A DNA stretch of 64,000 nt from Aquarana catesbeiana (lineage: Eukaryota > Chordata > Amphibia > Anura > Ranidae): the NCBI RefSeq assembly GCF_042186555.1, contig NC_133326.1, forward strand, positions 93,965,288 to 94,029,287. Direction: 5' to 3'. The translations under genes and the position numbers were made by a program. Shown here one piece after another: positions 32,147 through 43,770 of this stretch. Under the pieces are notes generated by a model. That model searched no databases. It worked only from the letters and a program-made list of their open reading frames with translations, and was not told where the DNA came from. Each line of letters opens with the position of its first letter. Position 1 is the stretch's first letter.

Positions 32147-32690
32147 GCATACACAAAGTGGCTAACAGATAGATAGAATATTCTAATTTTGAGTTATGCC
32201 TAGTTTGGTTACTTGTTGGATTATGTGCAGAATATTTATATCCAAATGTATAAAAAAAGCATAAACATTGTGCATCAGTATTTTGGAATCAATTTAATAT
32301 GAGACAATCAAACATTTTAAATAAACTTCTGACTTGCACAGTATACAATGATAGTCTATGTTACCTTACATGTACAACAACTGTGGATTTTTAAGAGCTT
32401 CAGCTTACATTAAAACAGTAACTAGAAAATGTAATCCTTACTTCAATTGCAAAAAATAGTTCTGATTGTTTCCTGCCTTGTGGGTCTATATCTCTGTCAA
32501 TGGTTCTGATAGATGCAATGATATGACAGGTGCCCAGAGTGGGGACTGCTGAATGCCTAGAGAAGCAGGATGAGAAAACATTAATCAATCACTGTTATAC
32601 TCAATCTGCCACATGGTACAGAAGCTCTAGGGGTCCTTGTGGTCATCTAGAATGGCTAAGTTTGTCATACAAGTGCTCACCTGTGGAAGT
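32147..32690. other. No gene seen
   Basis: AT-rich. The string GAATGGCTAAGTTTGTCATACAAG at 32650-32673 is a near copy of 32802-32825 inside the following inverted repeat, so a short local duplication is present. Confidence 0.5.
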
Positions 32691-33563
32691 GAGCCAGTTC
32701 TTCTATGGTAGTTTGTTAAGATGGTCTCAGCTTATTTTGTTTCCTTAGTACATAAGAAACCATATGAATATTTGGGTCTACAAATTGAATCAGTGATATA
32801 GAATGGCTAAGTTTGCCATACAAGTGCTCTCCTGCCCAACTTCCAGTGCTAGTCAATAATTCTTAGCCACAGTAAAAATCCTTATAGCGGCATGAACCTT
32901 CATTTGCTGATGATTTGGTCATTTACCAAATTAAAACAAGTACAAGTCAGGATTGGAATAGTAAGCATTATACATTTACAAGCACTATACATTAATTTGT
33001 CTATGCCTATTGTCATTTTAATGTAACATGGAGTTCCAGCCTGTATTAAAAAAAAATAAAAGTCAGCAGCTACAAATACTGTAGCTGCTGACTTTTAATA
33101 TAAGGGCACTTACATGGTCAGGTATCCTGCAATGTCAGCACCCCAGCCAATTTGCCAATCGTCTTCTGACAAAAGGATGACCTTATTTCATTCATTTATT
33201 TTGAATCCATAAAACTTTCATTTCTGAAAGTAGATAGTGCTCCCTGAAAACCAAAATACAGCAGAGTTCCACCCAAAAGTGGAAGCTCTGCTTATCTGCT
33301 CCCCCCCCCTCTGGTGCCCAATTTTCCACCTTTCGAGGGGGGAGGGGGGTGGATACCTGTCAAAAACAGGTACCTGCTCCCACTTCTGTGTAAGGGAACA
33401 GTGGGACCATTCAGAAAGCACAGCATGACTCACGCATGCGCAGTAGGAAACAGGCTGTGAAGCCTTAGTAAGCATGCAGGCGCCTGCACCCGAAGCCGAT
33501 GGACAATTCAGCTGGGGTGCCGACATTTCAGGATACCTGGACATGTAAGTAACCTTATATTAA

Positions 33564-34744
33564 CCCTTTCATGACTAAGCCTATTTTTGACATTTGGTGT
33601 TTACAAGTTAAGATCCATATTTTTTGCTAGAAAATTACTTAGAGCCCCCAAACCTTATATATATTTTTTTAGCAGAGAATCTAGAGAATAAAATGGCGAT
33701 TGTTGCAATATTTTATATCACACGGTATTTGTGCAGCAGTGTTTTAAATGCAACTTTTTGGGAAAAGGGGCACTTTCATGAATTTAAAAAAAAACAAACA
33801 GAAAAGTTAGCCCAATTTTTTTGTATAATGTGAAAGATGATGTTACGCCGAATACATAGATACCAAGCATGTCACACTTTATAATTGTATGCACTCGTGG
33901 AATGGCGACAAACTACGGTACCTAAAAATCTCCATAGGCGACGCTTTAAATTTTTTTTTTTACCAGGTTAGAGTTACAGAGGAGGTCTAGTACTAGAATT
34001 ATTGCTCTCACTCTGACGATCGTGGCGATACCTCACATGTGTGATTTGAACGCCATTTACATATGCGGGCACGATTTTCGTATGTGTTTTCTTTGCTGCG
34101 CGAGCTTGCGGGGATGGGGGCGCTTTAAAAAAAGGTTTTTTTTTCTTATTTATTTTATTTATTTTTATTTCTATAAATTGTGTTTAAAAAAAAAAAATTG
34201 ATCACTTTTATTGCTGTCACAAGGAATGTAAACATCCCTTGTGACAGTAATAGGTGGTGACAGAAACTCTTTATGGAGGGATCGGGGGGGTCTAAAAGAC
34301 CCCCGATCCCTCCTTTGCACTTCAAAGTATTCAGATCGCCATTTTCGGTGATTCTGAATACTGTATATTTTTTTAAACTGGCGTCATTGGCAGCCGAGTA
34401 AATGGGAAGTGCCGTCATGACGTTGCGTCCATGTTTACAATTAGCAGGCTGGAACGAAGCCGCTTACAGCTTTGTTCCAGACTGTCACTATCCCCCGGAG
34501 GCAGCGGATTGGTGATCGGGCCTCCCGGTAAGAGTGGCGGGAGGCGGCGGGAGGGGGGACGTCCTCTCCTGCTCCTCCGGTATAACAGCCGAGTGGCTTT
34601 TAGCTGCATCGGTTGTTATACCTGGAAAGCTGATCGCAGGCTCTAAAAAACAGTACCGGGATGATGCCTGCAGCTGCGGGCATCTTCCCGGTATAACCCC
34701 CGAATGCCGAGTATGCACATCTGCATAAGCTCGGCAGGAAGGGG
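33564..34744 (+). mobile_element. TTAA element 'CCCTTTCATGAC', about 1.18 kb
   Basis: TTAA at 33560-33563 and 34745-34748 border it. The ends CCCTTTCATGACTAAGCC and, on the other strand, CCCCTTCCTGCCGAGC are inverted. The inside carries several hairpins: TCCCTTGTGACAGTA near 34235, GGATCGGGGGGTCT / AGACCCCCGATCC near 34280-34310, and CCGGTATAAC / GTTATACC near 34575-34620. It has no transposase. It lies in the right arm of the long-TIR element. Confidence 0.82.
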
Positions 34745-34748
34745 TTAA

Positions 34749-35546
34749 TCACTTCAGCCCCGGAAGGATTTACCCCCTTCCTAACCAGAGCACTTTTTTG
34801 CGAAACGGCACTGTGTCGCTTTAACTGATAATTGTGCGGTCGTGCACCCAAACAAAATTGATGTCATCTTTTTCCTACAAATAGAGCTTTCTTTTGGCGG
34901 TATTTGATCACCTGTGCAGTTTTTATTTTTTGCGCTATAAACAAAAAAAGAGCGTCAATTTTGAAAAAAAAAACAATATTTTTTACTTTTTGCTATAATA
35001 AATATACCCAAAAAATGGATAAAAAAACAAATTTCTTTCTCAGTTTAGGCCAATATGTATTCTTCTACATATTTTTGGTAAAAAAATTGCAATAAGCGTA
35101 TATTGATTGGTTTGTGCAAAAGTTATAACGTCTACAAAATAGGGGATAGATTTAAAGCATTTCTATTATAATTTTTTTTTATTAGTAATGGTGGCAATCT
35201 ACAATTTTTATCATGACTGTGACATTATGGTGGACACATCAGACACTTTTGACACTATTTTGGGACCATTGTAATTTATACAGCGATCAATGCTATAAAA
35301 ATGCACTGATTACTGTATAAATGACACTGGCAGGGAAGGGGTTAAACACTAGGGGGCAATCAAGGGGTTAAGTGTGTCCTAGGGAGTGATTCTAACTGTA
35401 GGGGAAATTGTCTCACTAGAACATGACAGAGATCACTGCTCCCGATGACATAGTGTGCCCACTATGCCACGATTTTATGTGTACGCCCATTTGCCCAGCC
35501 GTGCCATTGTGACAACGTATATTGTCGTCCACTGGTCGGCAAGGGA
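34749..35546 (+). mobile_element. 'CACTTCAGCCCC' TTAA element, copy 2
   Basis: It follows directly on the shared TTAA 34745-34748 and ends at TTAA 35547-35550. Same family and orientation as 22328-23165, with the markers TTGCGCTATAAACAAA, TATTGATTGGTTTGTGC and GGCAGGGAAGGGGTTAA in order. Non-coding. It and its left neighbour occupy one target site. Confidence 0.9.
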
Positions 35547-35964
35547 TTAAAAGTCAGCAGCTACAGTATTTGTAGCTGCTAACTTTTAATTTTTTTTAAT
35601 ACAGGCTGGAAACCCACTTTAGATTAAAATGACATTAGGCATAGACAAATTAATGTATAATGTTTGTAAATGTATAATGCTTACTATTTCAATCCTGACT
35701 TGTACTTGTTTTAATTTGGTAAATGACCAAATCATCAGCAAATAAAGGTTCATGCCGCTATAAGGATTTTTACTGCGGCTAAGAATTATTGACTAACACT
35801 GGAAGTTGGGCAGGAGAGCACTTGTATGGCAAACTTAGCCATTCTATATCACTGATTCAATTTGTAGACCCAAATATTCATATGATTTCTTATGTACTAA
35901 GGAAACAAAATAAGCTGAGACCATCTTAACAAACTACCAAAGAAGAACTGGCTCACTTCCACAG

Positions 35965-37483
35965 ATGTTTGCAAAAACATGTTATAAAAAGAGAGGAGCA
36001 ACCAGTCAGAGTTTTAGTGCAGTGATTACCAACCTCACTCTCCAATTACCACCAGCAGGCCATGTTTCGGGATTTCCTTCAATTTGCATAGGTGCTTTAT
36101 CTACTAAGGTACTTGCTGTACATTTGTAAGCATTCTGGTACTTGTTGTACATTTGTAAGCATCCTGGTAATCAAGACTAAAAGCCATGAACCTGGTATGT
36201 TTTTTTTTTTAAAGCATGCAAGCATGAAGAAGGTACTGTCCCCCCTCTCTGGCACCCCCTTCCTCCTCCAGTACCAGCCATGGGGGAATGGGAGAGCCAG
36301 AGACTGTGGTAAAATGCCCCACCTGATGTGTGGGAGGAGATTGAGGAACATCCATTCACCAATCTCCTTTTCAATGAATGAACCTGGAAGTAACATGTAT
36401 TCATATTACTTTCTGGTTCAGAGCTGTCATTCCCCAGATACTGCAGTAGAGGGCATAGGGAACCTTGTGGGTTGAATAGAGCCTCACTGTATCCATTGAG
36501 AGGAACTGTCTCCTTGCTTTACTATTCTGGTTCAGAACTGTCATTCCCCGGCTACTGCCAATGCTGTCACATAGGGGGCTTGTTGGGCCCCTTGTAATAG
36601 CAATATACTGTAGGTAAATAAAGAAAAAACAAATAAAGGTGTGTTAAAAAAAAGGACATTTCCCCAAACCATATTGAAGTATATAGGGAATAAATCCTGT
36701 AAATTAATTTTGCCCATTTATTTTCAAGGCTTAAAGGAAACAGAGTATCAAACAAAGGGCGCTGGACACTGGGGAACATGTACCAATGAACAAAAAAAAT
36801 ACCATTTAGCAGGAAGCACTAAAAAGACTTAAAGGACAAAGTTAAAAATGCACAATTCCTTCATATAACCTGTCTGTGCAGTGACACACCTGCACAATGC
36901 ACTAAAGCAAATGTGACATTTACAAAGAAAACTTTTAATTCCATGCAATTGCCAGTAAATTAAGCTTTGTTCAGATTCCCTTTCAACATCTGTCAACATC
37001 TGTAAAACATCACTGGTCTGGGATAGGGGTCATGTACGGATCGTAAGGGTGATCCCATGCAAAAAAATATATATGTACCAGGCCAAATGTCCTCAACATG
37101 GGGGAGTACCTTTCCGGGGAGGGGGGTGATTGTGGGGCCCTAGGACAGAATCTGGAATCTCCCTTTAGTATATAATACGGGGGCACCCAGATACTGGCTT
37201 ATATTTATATTTGAGTAAGGGGTACAAAAGTAAATAGTAAATAAAAACACAATCAAATTTGAGCTGAAGAGGGTATCAGCATACAAATGATGTGATCCCC
37301 TAAAAATGATTAGTGGATTAATTCCATCTAAGTGACATCCCTTCTAATGGACTAAACAACCTGTACACAGTTCAGTTTAATAGTTCCAGGGTTCCATGCT
37401 TCCATCTTTTAGGGGAAGTCGGGTGACCATGATTCTACATAGGAACCTCATATGAGTACTAGAACTTACTATACACATTATGC
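35965..37483. other. No gene; short local duplications
   Basis: TCTGGTTCAGAGCTGTCATT at 36411 recurs as TCTGGTTCAGAACTGTCATT at 36524, about 113 bp apart, with similar following sequence. TACTTGCTGTACATTTGTAAGC at about 36110 recurs about 30 bp later. The remainder to 37483 shows no exon. Confidence 0.5.
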
Positions 37484-37866
37484 CCCGTACACACGATCGC
37501 ACATTCCGACAACAAAATCCATCGGATTTTTTCCAACGGATGTTGGCTCAAACTTGTCTTGCATACACACGGTCACACAAGATTGGTCAGAAATTCCAAA
37601 CATCAAGAACGCGGTGACGTACAACACGTACGACGAGCCAATAAAAATGAAGTTCAATAGCCAGTGCGGCTCTTCTGCTTGATTCCGAGCATGAGTGGCA
37701 CTTTGTGCGTCGGAACTGTCTACACACAATTGGAATTTACGTGAACGGATTTTGTTGTCGGAAAATTTTAGATCCAGCTCTCAAATTATGTGTGTCGGAA
37801 ATTCCAATGGAAAAAGTCCGATGGAGGCTACACATTTCCGACAACAAGCTCCGATCACACATAGAC
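37484..37866. mobile_element. Non-autonomous Harbinger element, right end damaged
   Basis: The left end CCCCGTACACACGATCGCAC resembles the Harbinger termini at 24594 (CATACACGCGATC) and 17892. The right part (TTCCGACAACAAGCTCCGATCACACA) mirrors the left CGCACATTCCGACAACAAAA, but the last bases are lost. The internal string ATGAAGTTCAATAGC resembles GGAAGTTCAATAGC of the two-gene Harbinger element (17700, minus). Non-coding. Confidence 0.72.
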
Positions 37867-37929
37867 TTCACAGATGATGGAGTACATTTTTCTGTTTGGA
37901 ATTCTTTGCCATCTCCCCGTTCTGCCTAG

Positions 37930-38615
37930 TAATGCCACGTAGTGCCACACCCCCCCACAGTTAGTAACACATCCCCAGGACACACGTAACCCCTCTCTAG
38001 CCCCCTAGTGGTTAACCCCTGCACTGCCAGTGTCATTTACACAGGAATCAGTGCATTTGTATAGCACTGATTGCTGTATAAATGACAATGGTCCCAAAAA
38101 TGTGTCAAAAATGTCCGATGTGTCCACCATAATTTTGCAGTCACAATAAAAATCACTGAACACCGCCATTACTTGTGAAAAAAAAATTAATAATAAAAAT
38201 GCCATAAAACTATCCCCTATTTTGTAAATGCTATAACTTTTGCGCAAACCAATCAATAAACGCTTATTGCGATTTTTTTTACCAAAAATATGTAGAAGAA
38301 TATGTATCGGCCTAAACGGAGGAAAAAAAGTGTTTTTTTTTAAATATTTTTTGGGGCTATTTATTATAGCAAAAAGTTAAAAATAATGCTTTTTATCAAA
38401 ATTGACCCTATTTTTTTGTTTATAGCGCAAAAAAAAAAAGCAGAGGTGACCAAATACCACCAAAAGAAAGCTCTATTTGTGGGAAAAAAAGGACATCAAT
38501 TTTGTTTGGGAGCCACGTCGCACGGCCACGTAATTGTCAGTTAAAGTGACGCAGTGCCGAATCGCAAAAAACGCACTGGTCAGGAAGGGGGTAAATTCTT
38601 CCGGGGCTGAAGTTG
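37930..38615 (-). mobile_element. 'CACTTCAGCCCC' TTAA element, copy 3 (minus)
   Basis: It is read in reverse: CAACTTCAGCCCCGGAAG from 38615, then TTGCGCTATAAACAAA, TTGATTGGTTTGCGC and GGCAGTGCAGGGGTTAA near 38025. TTAA lies at 38616-38619. The other end is degenerate near 37930. Confidence 0.87.
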
Positions 38616-38865
38616 TTAATTGAGACCATACAGACATCTTGTATTAATTATTTTATGCAAAACTGTTATTTTAAAATGCATAATTAGGATGGGTTTTGAG
38701 GTGGAGAATTATGTAAATACCCCAAGTACAGTATAGCTTTTATTCAAGTAATATTATTGATATTATTGATACTCAAGCGCTGGTATAGTGATAAACAATA
38801 ATATGTGTTACGTGGTGAAAAGCTGCAACCAAAATCTAGTGATCTCTCACTTTAAAATATGCATA

Positions 38866-39064
38866 CATATGTGTGAATATAGTGCGCTAATCTTCTATAG
38901 AGTGATATACAATTGTACTATATATTGTAGACCACTGCATAAATTACCCAAGTGCTCTAAATTGGTCAAATTGGAGCACTTGGGTAATTTATGCAGTGGT
39001 CTACAATATATTGTACAATTGTATATCAATCTATAGAAGATTAGCGCACCATATTCACACATAT
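38866..39064. repeat. Large hairpin, about 90-bp arms
   Basis: 38866-38956 is the near-perfect reverse complement of 38975-39064 around an 18-bp loop. Arm ends: TATGTGTGAATAT and ATATTCACACATA. The inner stem AAATTACCCAAGTGCT pairs with AGCACTTGGGTAATTT. Single-base differences only. It may be a foldback element or a recent palindromic duplication. No coding content. Confidence 0.93.
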
Positions 39065-39348
39065 TTATACATAGCTTTTATTCAGTTTTATTATATTTAT
39101 AAAAAAATGTACGTATACTGTACAAGTTTTAACAGCACTGGTTTCAGACAATATTGTTTTATTTTCTTTTGTTCGCTAATATATTAGGGATGTTTGTAGT
39201 GTACAACCATAAGGGGAAGATCCTATAGAATCCATATACACTAATTTGTCAAAAGCATGAACTAGCAACCCAGTCTTAGTTCGTAGGGTTCAATATTGAG
39301 TTGGCCCACCCTTTGCAGCTATAACAGCTTCAACTCTTCTGCACATTG

Positions 39349-39875
39349 GCTGAGGAAGGAGGCATGACTAGCCTCTGATACGCATCCTGATTGGTCTGTT
39401 CTCCTTGAGGCTTGACAGGTGCCGACCAGTGCACGTCTGCTCGTGATCACAGCGTCCTCTCTCCTGTTCCACAGAGCCGCTGGCTGCGGCAGGGACTACT
39501 CCATGATCCCGTGTGGGATAGTCCCATAGTCCATCCTAGCATAGACTGTCCCCACTGTCATCCTGTGAGTTGAACCTGTTATTGATTTTAGATGTTATTC
39601 ACCCAATAAACTGCTACACTATTAGTTGCCTAGCGCCTCTCTCCCCTTTCTTTCTTCTGTTTCAGTGGGGGTTCCCAGACCCTTGTGCAGGCTACCTAGA
39701 TTCCATTTGGAGCCACAGTTATTTTGGATTTATTTTTGAGTTCATATTTTACCCAGACTGAGCACCTGAGAGATATTCTTTTTGTGTATACCCACGTGTA
39801 CATTTAATACATTTATATTTTAATCATTTTACACTGGACAACCCAGGGCAGCACTGAGAATTTTTGTTTGTTTGT
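39349..39875. other. Insertion in the left arm of the Tc1 foldback
   Basis: The Tc1 sequence stops at CTGCACATTGG and resumes at TTCCAACTCTTCTGG. The inserted 520 bp starts CTGAGGAAGGAGGCATGAC and ends with TTTTTGTTTGTTTG. The start has a hammerhead-like arrangement: CTGAGGA, stem GGAGGC / GCCTC, GATAC. No open frame. Type unknown; a Penelope-like terminal fragment is one possibility. Confidence 0.45.
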
Positions 39876-40049
39876 TCCAACTCTTCTGGAAAGGCTGTCC
39901 ACAAGGTTTAGGAGTGTGTCTATGGGAATGTTTGACCATTCTTCCAGAAGAACATTTGTGAGGTCAAGCACTGATGTTGGATGAGAAGGCCTGGCTCACA
40001 GTCTCCCTAATTCATCCCAAAGGTGTTCTATCAGATTGAGATCAGGTCT

Positions 40050-40284
40050 CTGTGCAGGCCAGTCAAGTTCCTCCACCCAAATTTGCTCATCCATGTCTTT
40101 ATGGACCTTGCTTTGTGTACTGGTGTGCAGTCATGTTGGAACAGGAAGGGGCCATCCCCAAACTATTCCCACATAGTTGGGAGCATGAAATTATCCAAAA
40201 TGTCTTGGTATGCTGATGCCTTAAGAGTTTCTTCACTGGAATTAAGGGGCAAAGCCCAACCTCTAAAAAACAACCCCACACCAT
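40050..40284 (-). pseudogene. Tc1-like transposase fragment
   Basis: Minus-strand remnants with MVWGCFLEVGLCPLIP and, after frame changes, the DDE-region segment equivalent to FQHDCTPVHKARSIKTW. The conserved Trp-Gly-Cys-Phe and His-Asp-x-x-Pro positions are recognisable, but stops and frameshifts abound. It is the left half of the foldback element and has no function as a protein. Confidence 0.7.
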
Positions 40285-40317
40285 ATTCCCCCCTCCACCA
40301 AATGATTTTGACTATTA

Positions 40318-40517
40318 CACAAAGCAAGGTCTATAAAGACATGGATGAGCGAGTTTGGGGCAAGGAACTTGACTGGCCTGCACAGAGCCCTGACCTCAAC
40401 CCGATAGAACACCTTTGGAATGAATTAGAGCTGAGCCTGCGAGCCAGGTCTTCTTGTCCACATCAGTGCCTGACCGCACAAATGCACTTCTGGAAGAATG
40501 GTCAAATATTCCCATAG
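40318..40517 (+). pseudogene. Tc1-like transposase fragment, C-terminal
   Basis: The plus frame contains MDERVWGKELDWPAQSPDLN then PIEHLWNELELSLRARSSCP, the third catalytic block with its Glu. A frameshift follows (EEWSNIPI continues in another frame). It mirrors the minus fragment on the left, and no N-terminus exists. Confidence 0.75.
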
Positions 40518-40681
40518 ACACACTCCAAAACCATGTGGACAGCCTTCCCAGAGGATTTGAAGCTGGTATAGCAGCAAAGGATGAGCCAACTCAATATTGA
40601 ACCCTACAGACTAAGACTGGGATGCCATTAAAGTTCATGTGTGTGTAAAGGCAGGTGTCCCAATACTTTTGACAATATAGT

Positions 40682-42577
40682 TTATGTAAGAACTTTGGAT
40701 ATCCCATAAGTGACAATATCTTTTAACAGAAAGCTCTTCTCCACTGATGCCTGCTGCAAGGAAAACACAGTATTAATCTTTCTTTGTAACTGCTAAAACA
40801 ATGTTCATATATAGCCTAAATGTAAATCCACAGAAACTTTTTTATTTAGTAAACTCCATGCAGACCACAGTTCACATCTGATGCTGTATTCCAATTATTA
40901 AACTACCACCATACCCATTTGAAAAGTCGCTCAACAAATCTTTTGACCTGATTTACATTTGGGTCTATAATCAGACACAAGCAAGCATCACCTTTATACT
41001 GTAAGCCCCAGGACATTTTCTATTTAGAGCATAGAAGTGGAAGTTTAAAAAAAAAAAACAAAAAAAAAATAAAACAAAGAATTCCATCAAATGGGCAGTA
41101 GAGAAAGTGCTGTTACTTAGCAATGGGAACAATATTCATATATATAATAATAAAAAGTAAACATATTTTGTTTAAAATTGTCAATTGACAGCAATTGCTT
41201 TTAAGCCTTGCGATAAATAAACGTTAAATCCACATGGAGTTAACTTGGTGAATGCTTGTTAGCAGGCAAGTACCCTGTGTGCTTTACATTTCATTCATTT
41301 ACGCTGCAAGAAACAGTTCGAAAGGAACATTAAATTAAATTTGTGCAGAAAACAAGGCAACCAGGTAATTTGTTAGGAAAAAATCCATAGGTTTTTTAAG
41401 GCTATTACAAGCTCCCAGGTGGAAAACAGATGCTTTCTAAACTGGATAGTGGAATATGTGATAAAAGAAACAGTAGGATTTTCAATTTTACAGTTTACAA
41501 AAAATACCCTTTATTTATAATCACCTCTAATGTATTATAATCTAAGAAAATAATTTTCCTTTATTCTTATTCTTAATTTCCTTAATAGCTTCCTCAGTAA
41601 TAACATGAACAACATAAATGCATCTACATCTTATTTTCCTAAACTCTACAAAATATAGATAAGTAAGCATGCTTGTTATAATATGATAGGCAAGCCTAAT
41701 TAACTTTCAGTAACTGTCTAAAGAGAAAACAAGGTTAATTATGAAAAGGAAAAGCATGTTTGTTATTTTAAGATTATGCATCTAGTTTAATAAAAAAAAA
41801 TTGCAAAACACAGAAAACTCTAGTTTTGTTCTGGGATTCAGCAAGTCATTACTGAATCCTGAGTTTAACAGGATATTTTATTTTGTGAAGAGGAATACTT
41901 ACAAAGACATAGGTCACAATGGCAATCCGGCAGTTGGTGACACCTGACAATCAACAGAATCACTAAACTGCAATTTCTTTTTTCTATAATGGAAGTCATG
42001 CCACCATTGTCTAACACAGCAGGTTCTCAGTCTCTGGTGAGGGAGAGATGATGGAATACCACATCATAGGGATGAGTAAATCTGTCCTGATTCAATTCAG
42101 AGGGGTTCACCAATCCCTGTTGAAATCCACTCTTCCTGAAGTTGACAGCATACCCTAATGAGTTTTTTTTTTTGAGTGCAAATCTTTCATTTTCATTTGC
42201 AAAGCTAATAGGAAAGCTATTGTCAAAGCTTGGGACATTTATCAAAGCAAAAAAAAGCAGGACAAGGACCTTTTTAATGAAGCTTTAAGGATGACATGAT
42301 AAAAACACCAATCCTTTAAATTACATGCTTCGGAGATGCTTTTAAGCTGTATGTGGTGTTACAGAACTGTACAATTATCATGGATGGCACAAGCAACACC
42401 TTTTTTGCCACCACATATTTTGGATGTGTGATTGATTGTTTATCTTTTACATTTAGCTTGAGTTACATACAACATCAGCACCCCATTCTGATTCACTTAA
42501 ACTTGGAAAAAAAAGGGGTTTTAGGTAGTTTTGGCTGCAACACCTGATTTTTTATTCAATGATAAGATGTTTGAATT
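40682..42577. other. Longest repeat-poor stretch; no gene
   Basis: 1.9 kb without recognised element ends or exons. It is AT-rich, with complex sequence at 41170-41400 (TCAATTGACAGCAATTGC near 41182). It may hold conserved non-coding DNA. Confidence 0.35.
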
Positions 42578-42594
42578 AAAAAAAAGTAAAGCTG

Positions 42595-42831
42595 GGGGGG
42601 GACAGGAGGCGGAGCCTAGCGGAGCAGACATGCATTGTTAGAGCTCCACACCGCTGAGGAGAGAAGAGAAGGACAAAGCAGAGCCTGCAGACTCAAAAGG
42701 TATCAATTTGAACCATTTTGCCCCTGGGAACAAACTGTGAAAGTTTGGGCAGGAAATATGGTACTGGGAGGAAACCGTGGCAGAAATAAAAATCACCTCA
42801 CAAAGAGCTCACAGGCACTCACTGACAGAAA
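42595..42831 (+). promoter_or_regulatory. 5' UTR of L1 copy 2
   Basis: G-rich opening (GGGGGGACAGGAGG), then GGAGCCTAGCGGAGCAGAC. L1 elements carry an internal promoter in this region. The 5' UTR is short (about 240 bp) and has no clear TATA box. Confidence 0.6.
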
Positions 42832-43770
42832 ATGTCACAGCAAGACTCTCCATTTGAGTCAGATACAGAACAAATCCTCTCACAAACTTCTCCACAAGCC
42901 TCCTCAGTATCCCCAGTAATATTATTACAATTTGAAAAGATGCTTCATAAGGCTTTAAAACAAACCTCAGACCAAATAACAAAAAGCCTAACCAAAGAAA
43001 TAAGAGAGCTGGGAAACCGCACCGCAGCCTTAGAAATAAAAATGGATGAAATTGAAATTACAACCCAAGAAAATATAACAGAATTGGAACAATTAAAAAA
43101 AGAGAATTTAATACTTCAAACTAAGCTCGAAGATTACGAAAATAGAGCCAGACGTTCAAACTTGCGCATAAGGGGAATACCTGAAACTGTGACAGACCTG
43201 CAATCTACTATTACTGCTCTATTACAAGAACTAAAGCCAGATATCCCTATTGAACGTTTAGAACTGGACAGAGTACACAGAGCCCTCACAGCCAAAAAGA
43301 AAGATGGACCCCCACGTGATATAATCACAAAATTTCATTATTACAGAACGAAAGAACAAATACTAATTGCTGCAAGAGAAAAAAAGGAACTTAATTTTCA
43401 AGGACACAATTATCAAATTTTTGCTGACCTATCCCAACTTACTATTACTAAAAGACGATCCATGAAACCCCAACTAATGGAACTGCAATGCCACAACATT
43501 ATGTATCAATGGGGCTTCCCCTTTTCAGTCAGATTTAACTACCAATGTACAATTTACAGAAGCAGATCAGCAGATGAACTACAACTAACCCTTTTAAAAT
43601 TAAATCTGACAGAACCCACAAGCAGCAACACTCCCACACGCAGACGAATGGCATCATCTTCACCTTCAGGCAGCACCCAGAAAATTTCAGAACAAAATGG
43701 GAATCATCATTCTCACAAAAGAGGCCGTTATGCCACATCATCCATGGACCAAGAAGATTCAATGGACTGA
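42832..43770 (+). CDS. L1 ORF1 protein, intact (312 aa)
   Basis: It is an RNA-binding, trimerising chaperone of the L1 particle. The start ATG at 42832 gives MSQQDSPFESDTEQ and a short polar N-terminus. Then follow a coiled coil of about residues 30-105 (LLQFEKMLHKALKQ to NLILQTKLEDYENR), an RRM-like domain opening NLRIRGIPETVTDL, and a C-terminal domain with FADLSQLTITKRRSMKPQLM and YQWGFPFSVRF. The Ser/Thr/His-rich tail ends at 43770. It is shorter than ORF1 of copy 1 (383 aa) and clearly a different subfamily, while ORF1 of copy 3 is closer to it (RSNLKLRGIPEVIDDIQSFT). No lesions. Confidence 0.9.
   Translation: MSQQDSPFESDTEQILSQTSPQASSVSPVILLQFEKMLHKALKQTSDQITKSLTKEIRELGNRTAALEIKMDEIEITTQENITELEQLKKENLILQTKLEDYENRARRSNLRIRGIPETVTDLQSTITALLQELKPDIPIERLELDRVHRALTAKKKDGPPRDIITKFHYYRTKEQILIAAREKKELNFQGHNYQIFADLSQLTITKRRSMKPQLMELQCHNIMYQWGFPFSVRFNYQCTIYRSRSADELQLTLLKLNLTEPTSSNTPTRRRMASSSPSGSTQKISEQNGNHHSHKRGRYATSSMDQEDSMD

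Larger units (their letters stand above)
32691..35964. mobile_element. Long terminal-inverted-repeat element, interrupted by two TTAA elements
   Basis: The left arm 32691-33147 (457 bp) is inverted at 33511-33563 plus 35551-35964. Arm ends: CTGTGGAAGTGAGCCAGTTC and its complement. Each arm contains a small palindrome, AAAAGTCAGCAGCTACA / GTAGCTGCTGACTTTT. Inside the right arm, right after CCTTATA, the sequence is broken at a TTAA and resumes at the next arm base (TTAAAAGTCAGCAGC) after the two inserted elements. Without them the host element would be about 1.3 kb. No transposase is present. Confidence 0.85.
39230..40681. mobile_element. Palindromic Tc1 derivative (two 3' halves head to head) with an insertion
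   Basis: Two pieces of the 3' half of one Tc1-like transposase gene face each other. 39876-40315 reads on minus (KARSIKTWMSKFG; EEWSNIPIDTLLNLVDSL). 40316-40600 reads on plus (LDWPAQSPDLNPIEHLWNEL). The outer end CAATACTTTTGACAATATAG on the right matches the left TTTGTCAAAAGCAT in reverse. The arms are similar over about 250 bp. Such foldback structures arise from inverted duplication with loss of the 5' half. The left arm is split by unrelated sequence at about 39349-39875. Confidence 0.82.

Noticed and set aside
40023..40517. A 164-codon plus-strand protein
   Set aside because: It begins antisense to the left Tc1 half and enters the right half in sense; only the last part is a genuine Tc1 remnant.
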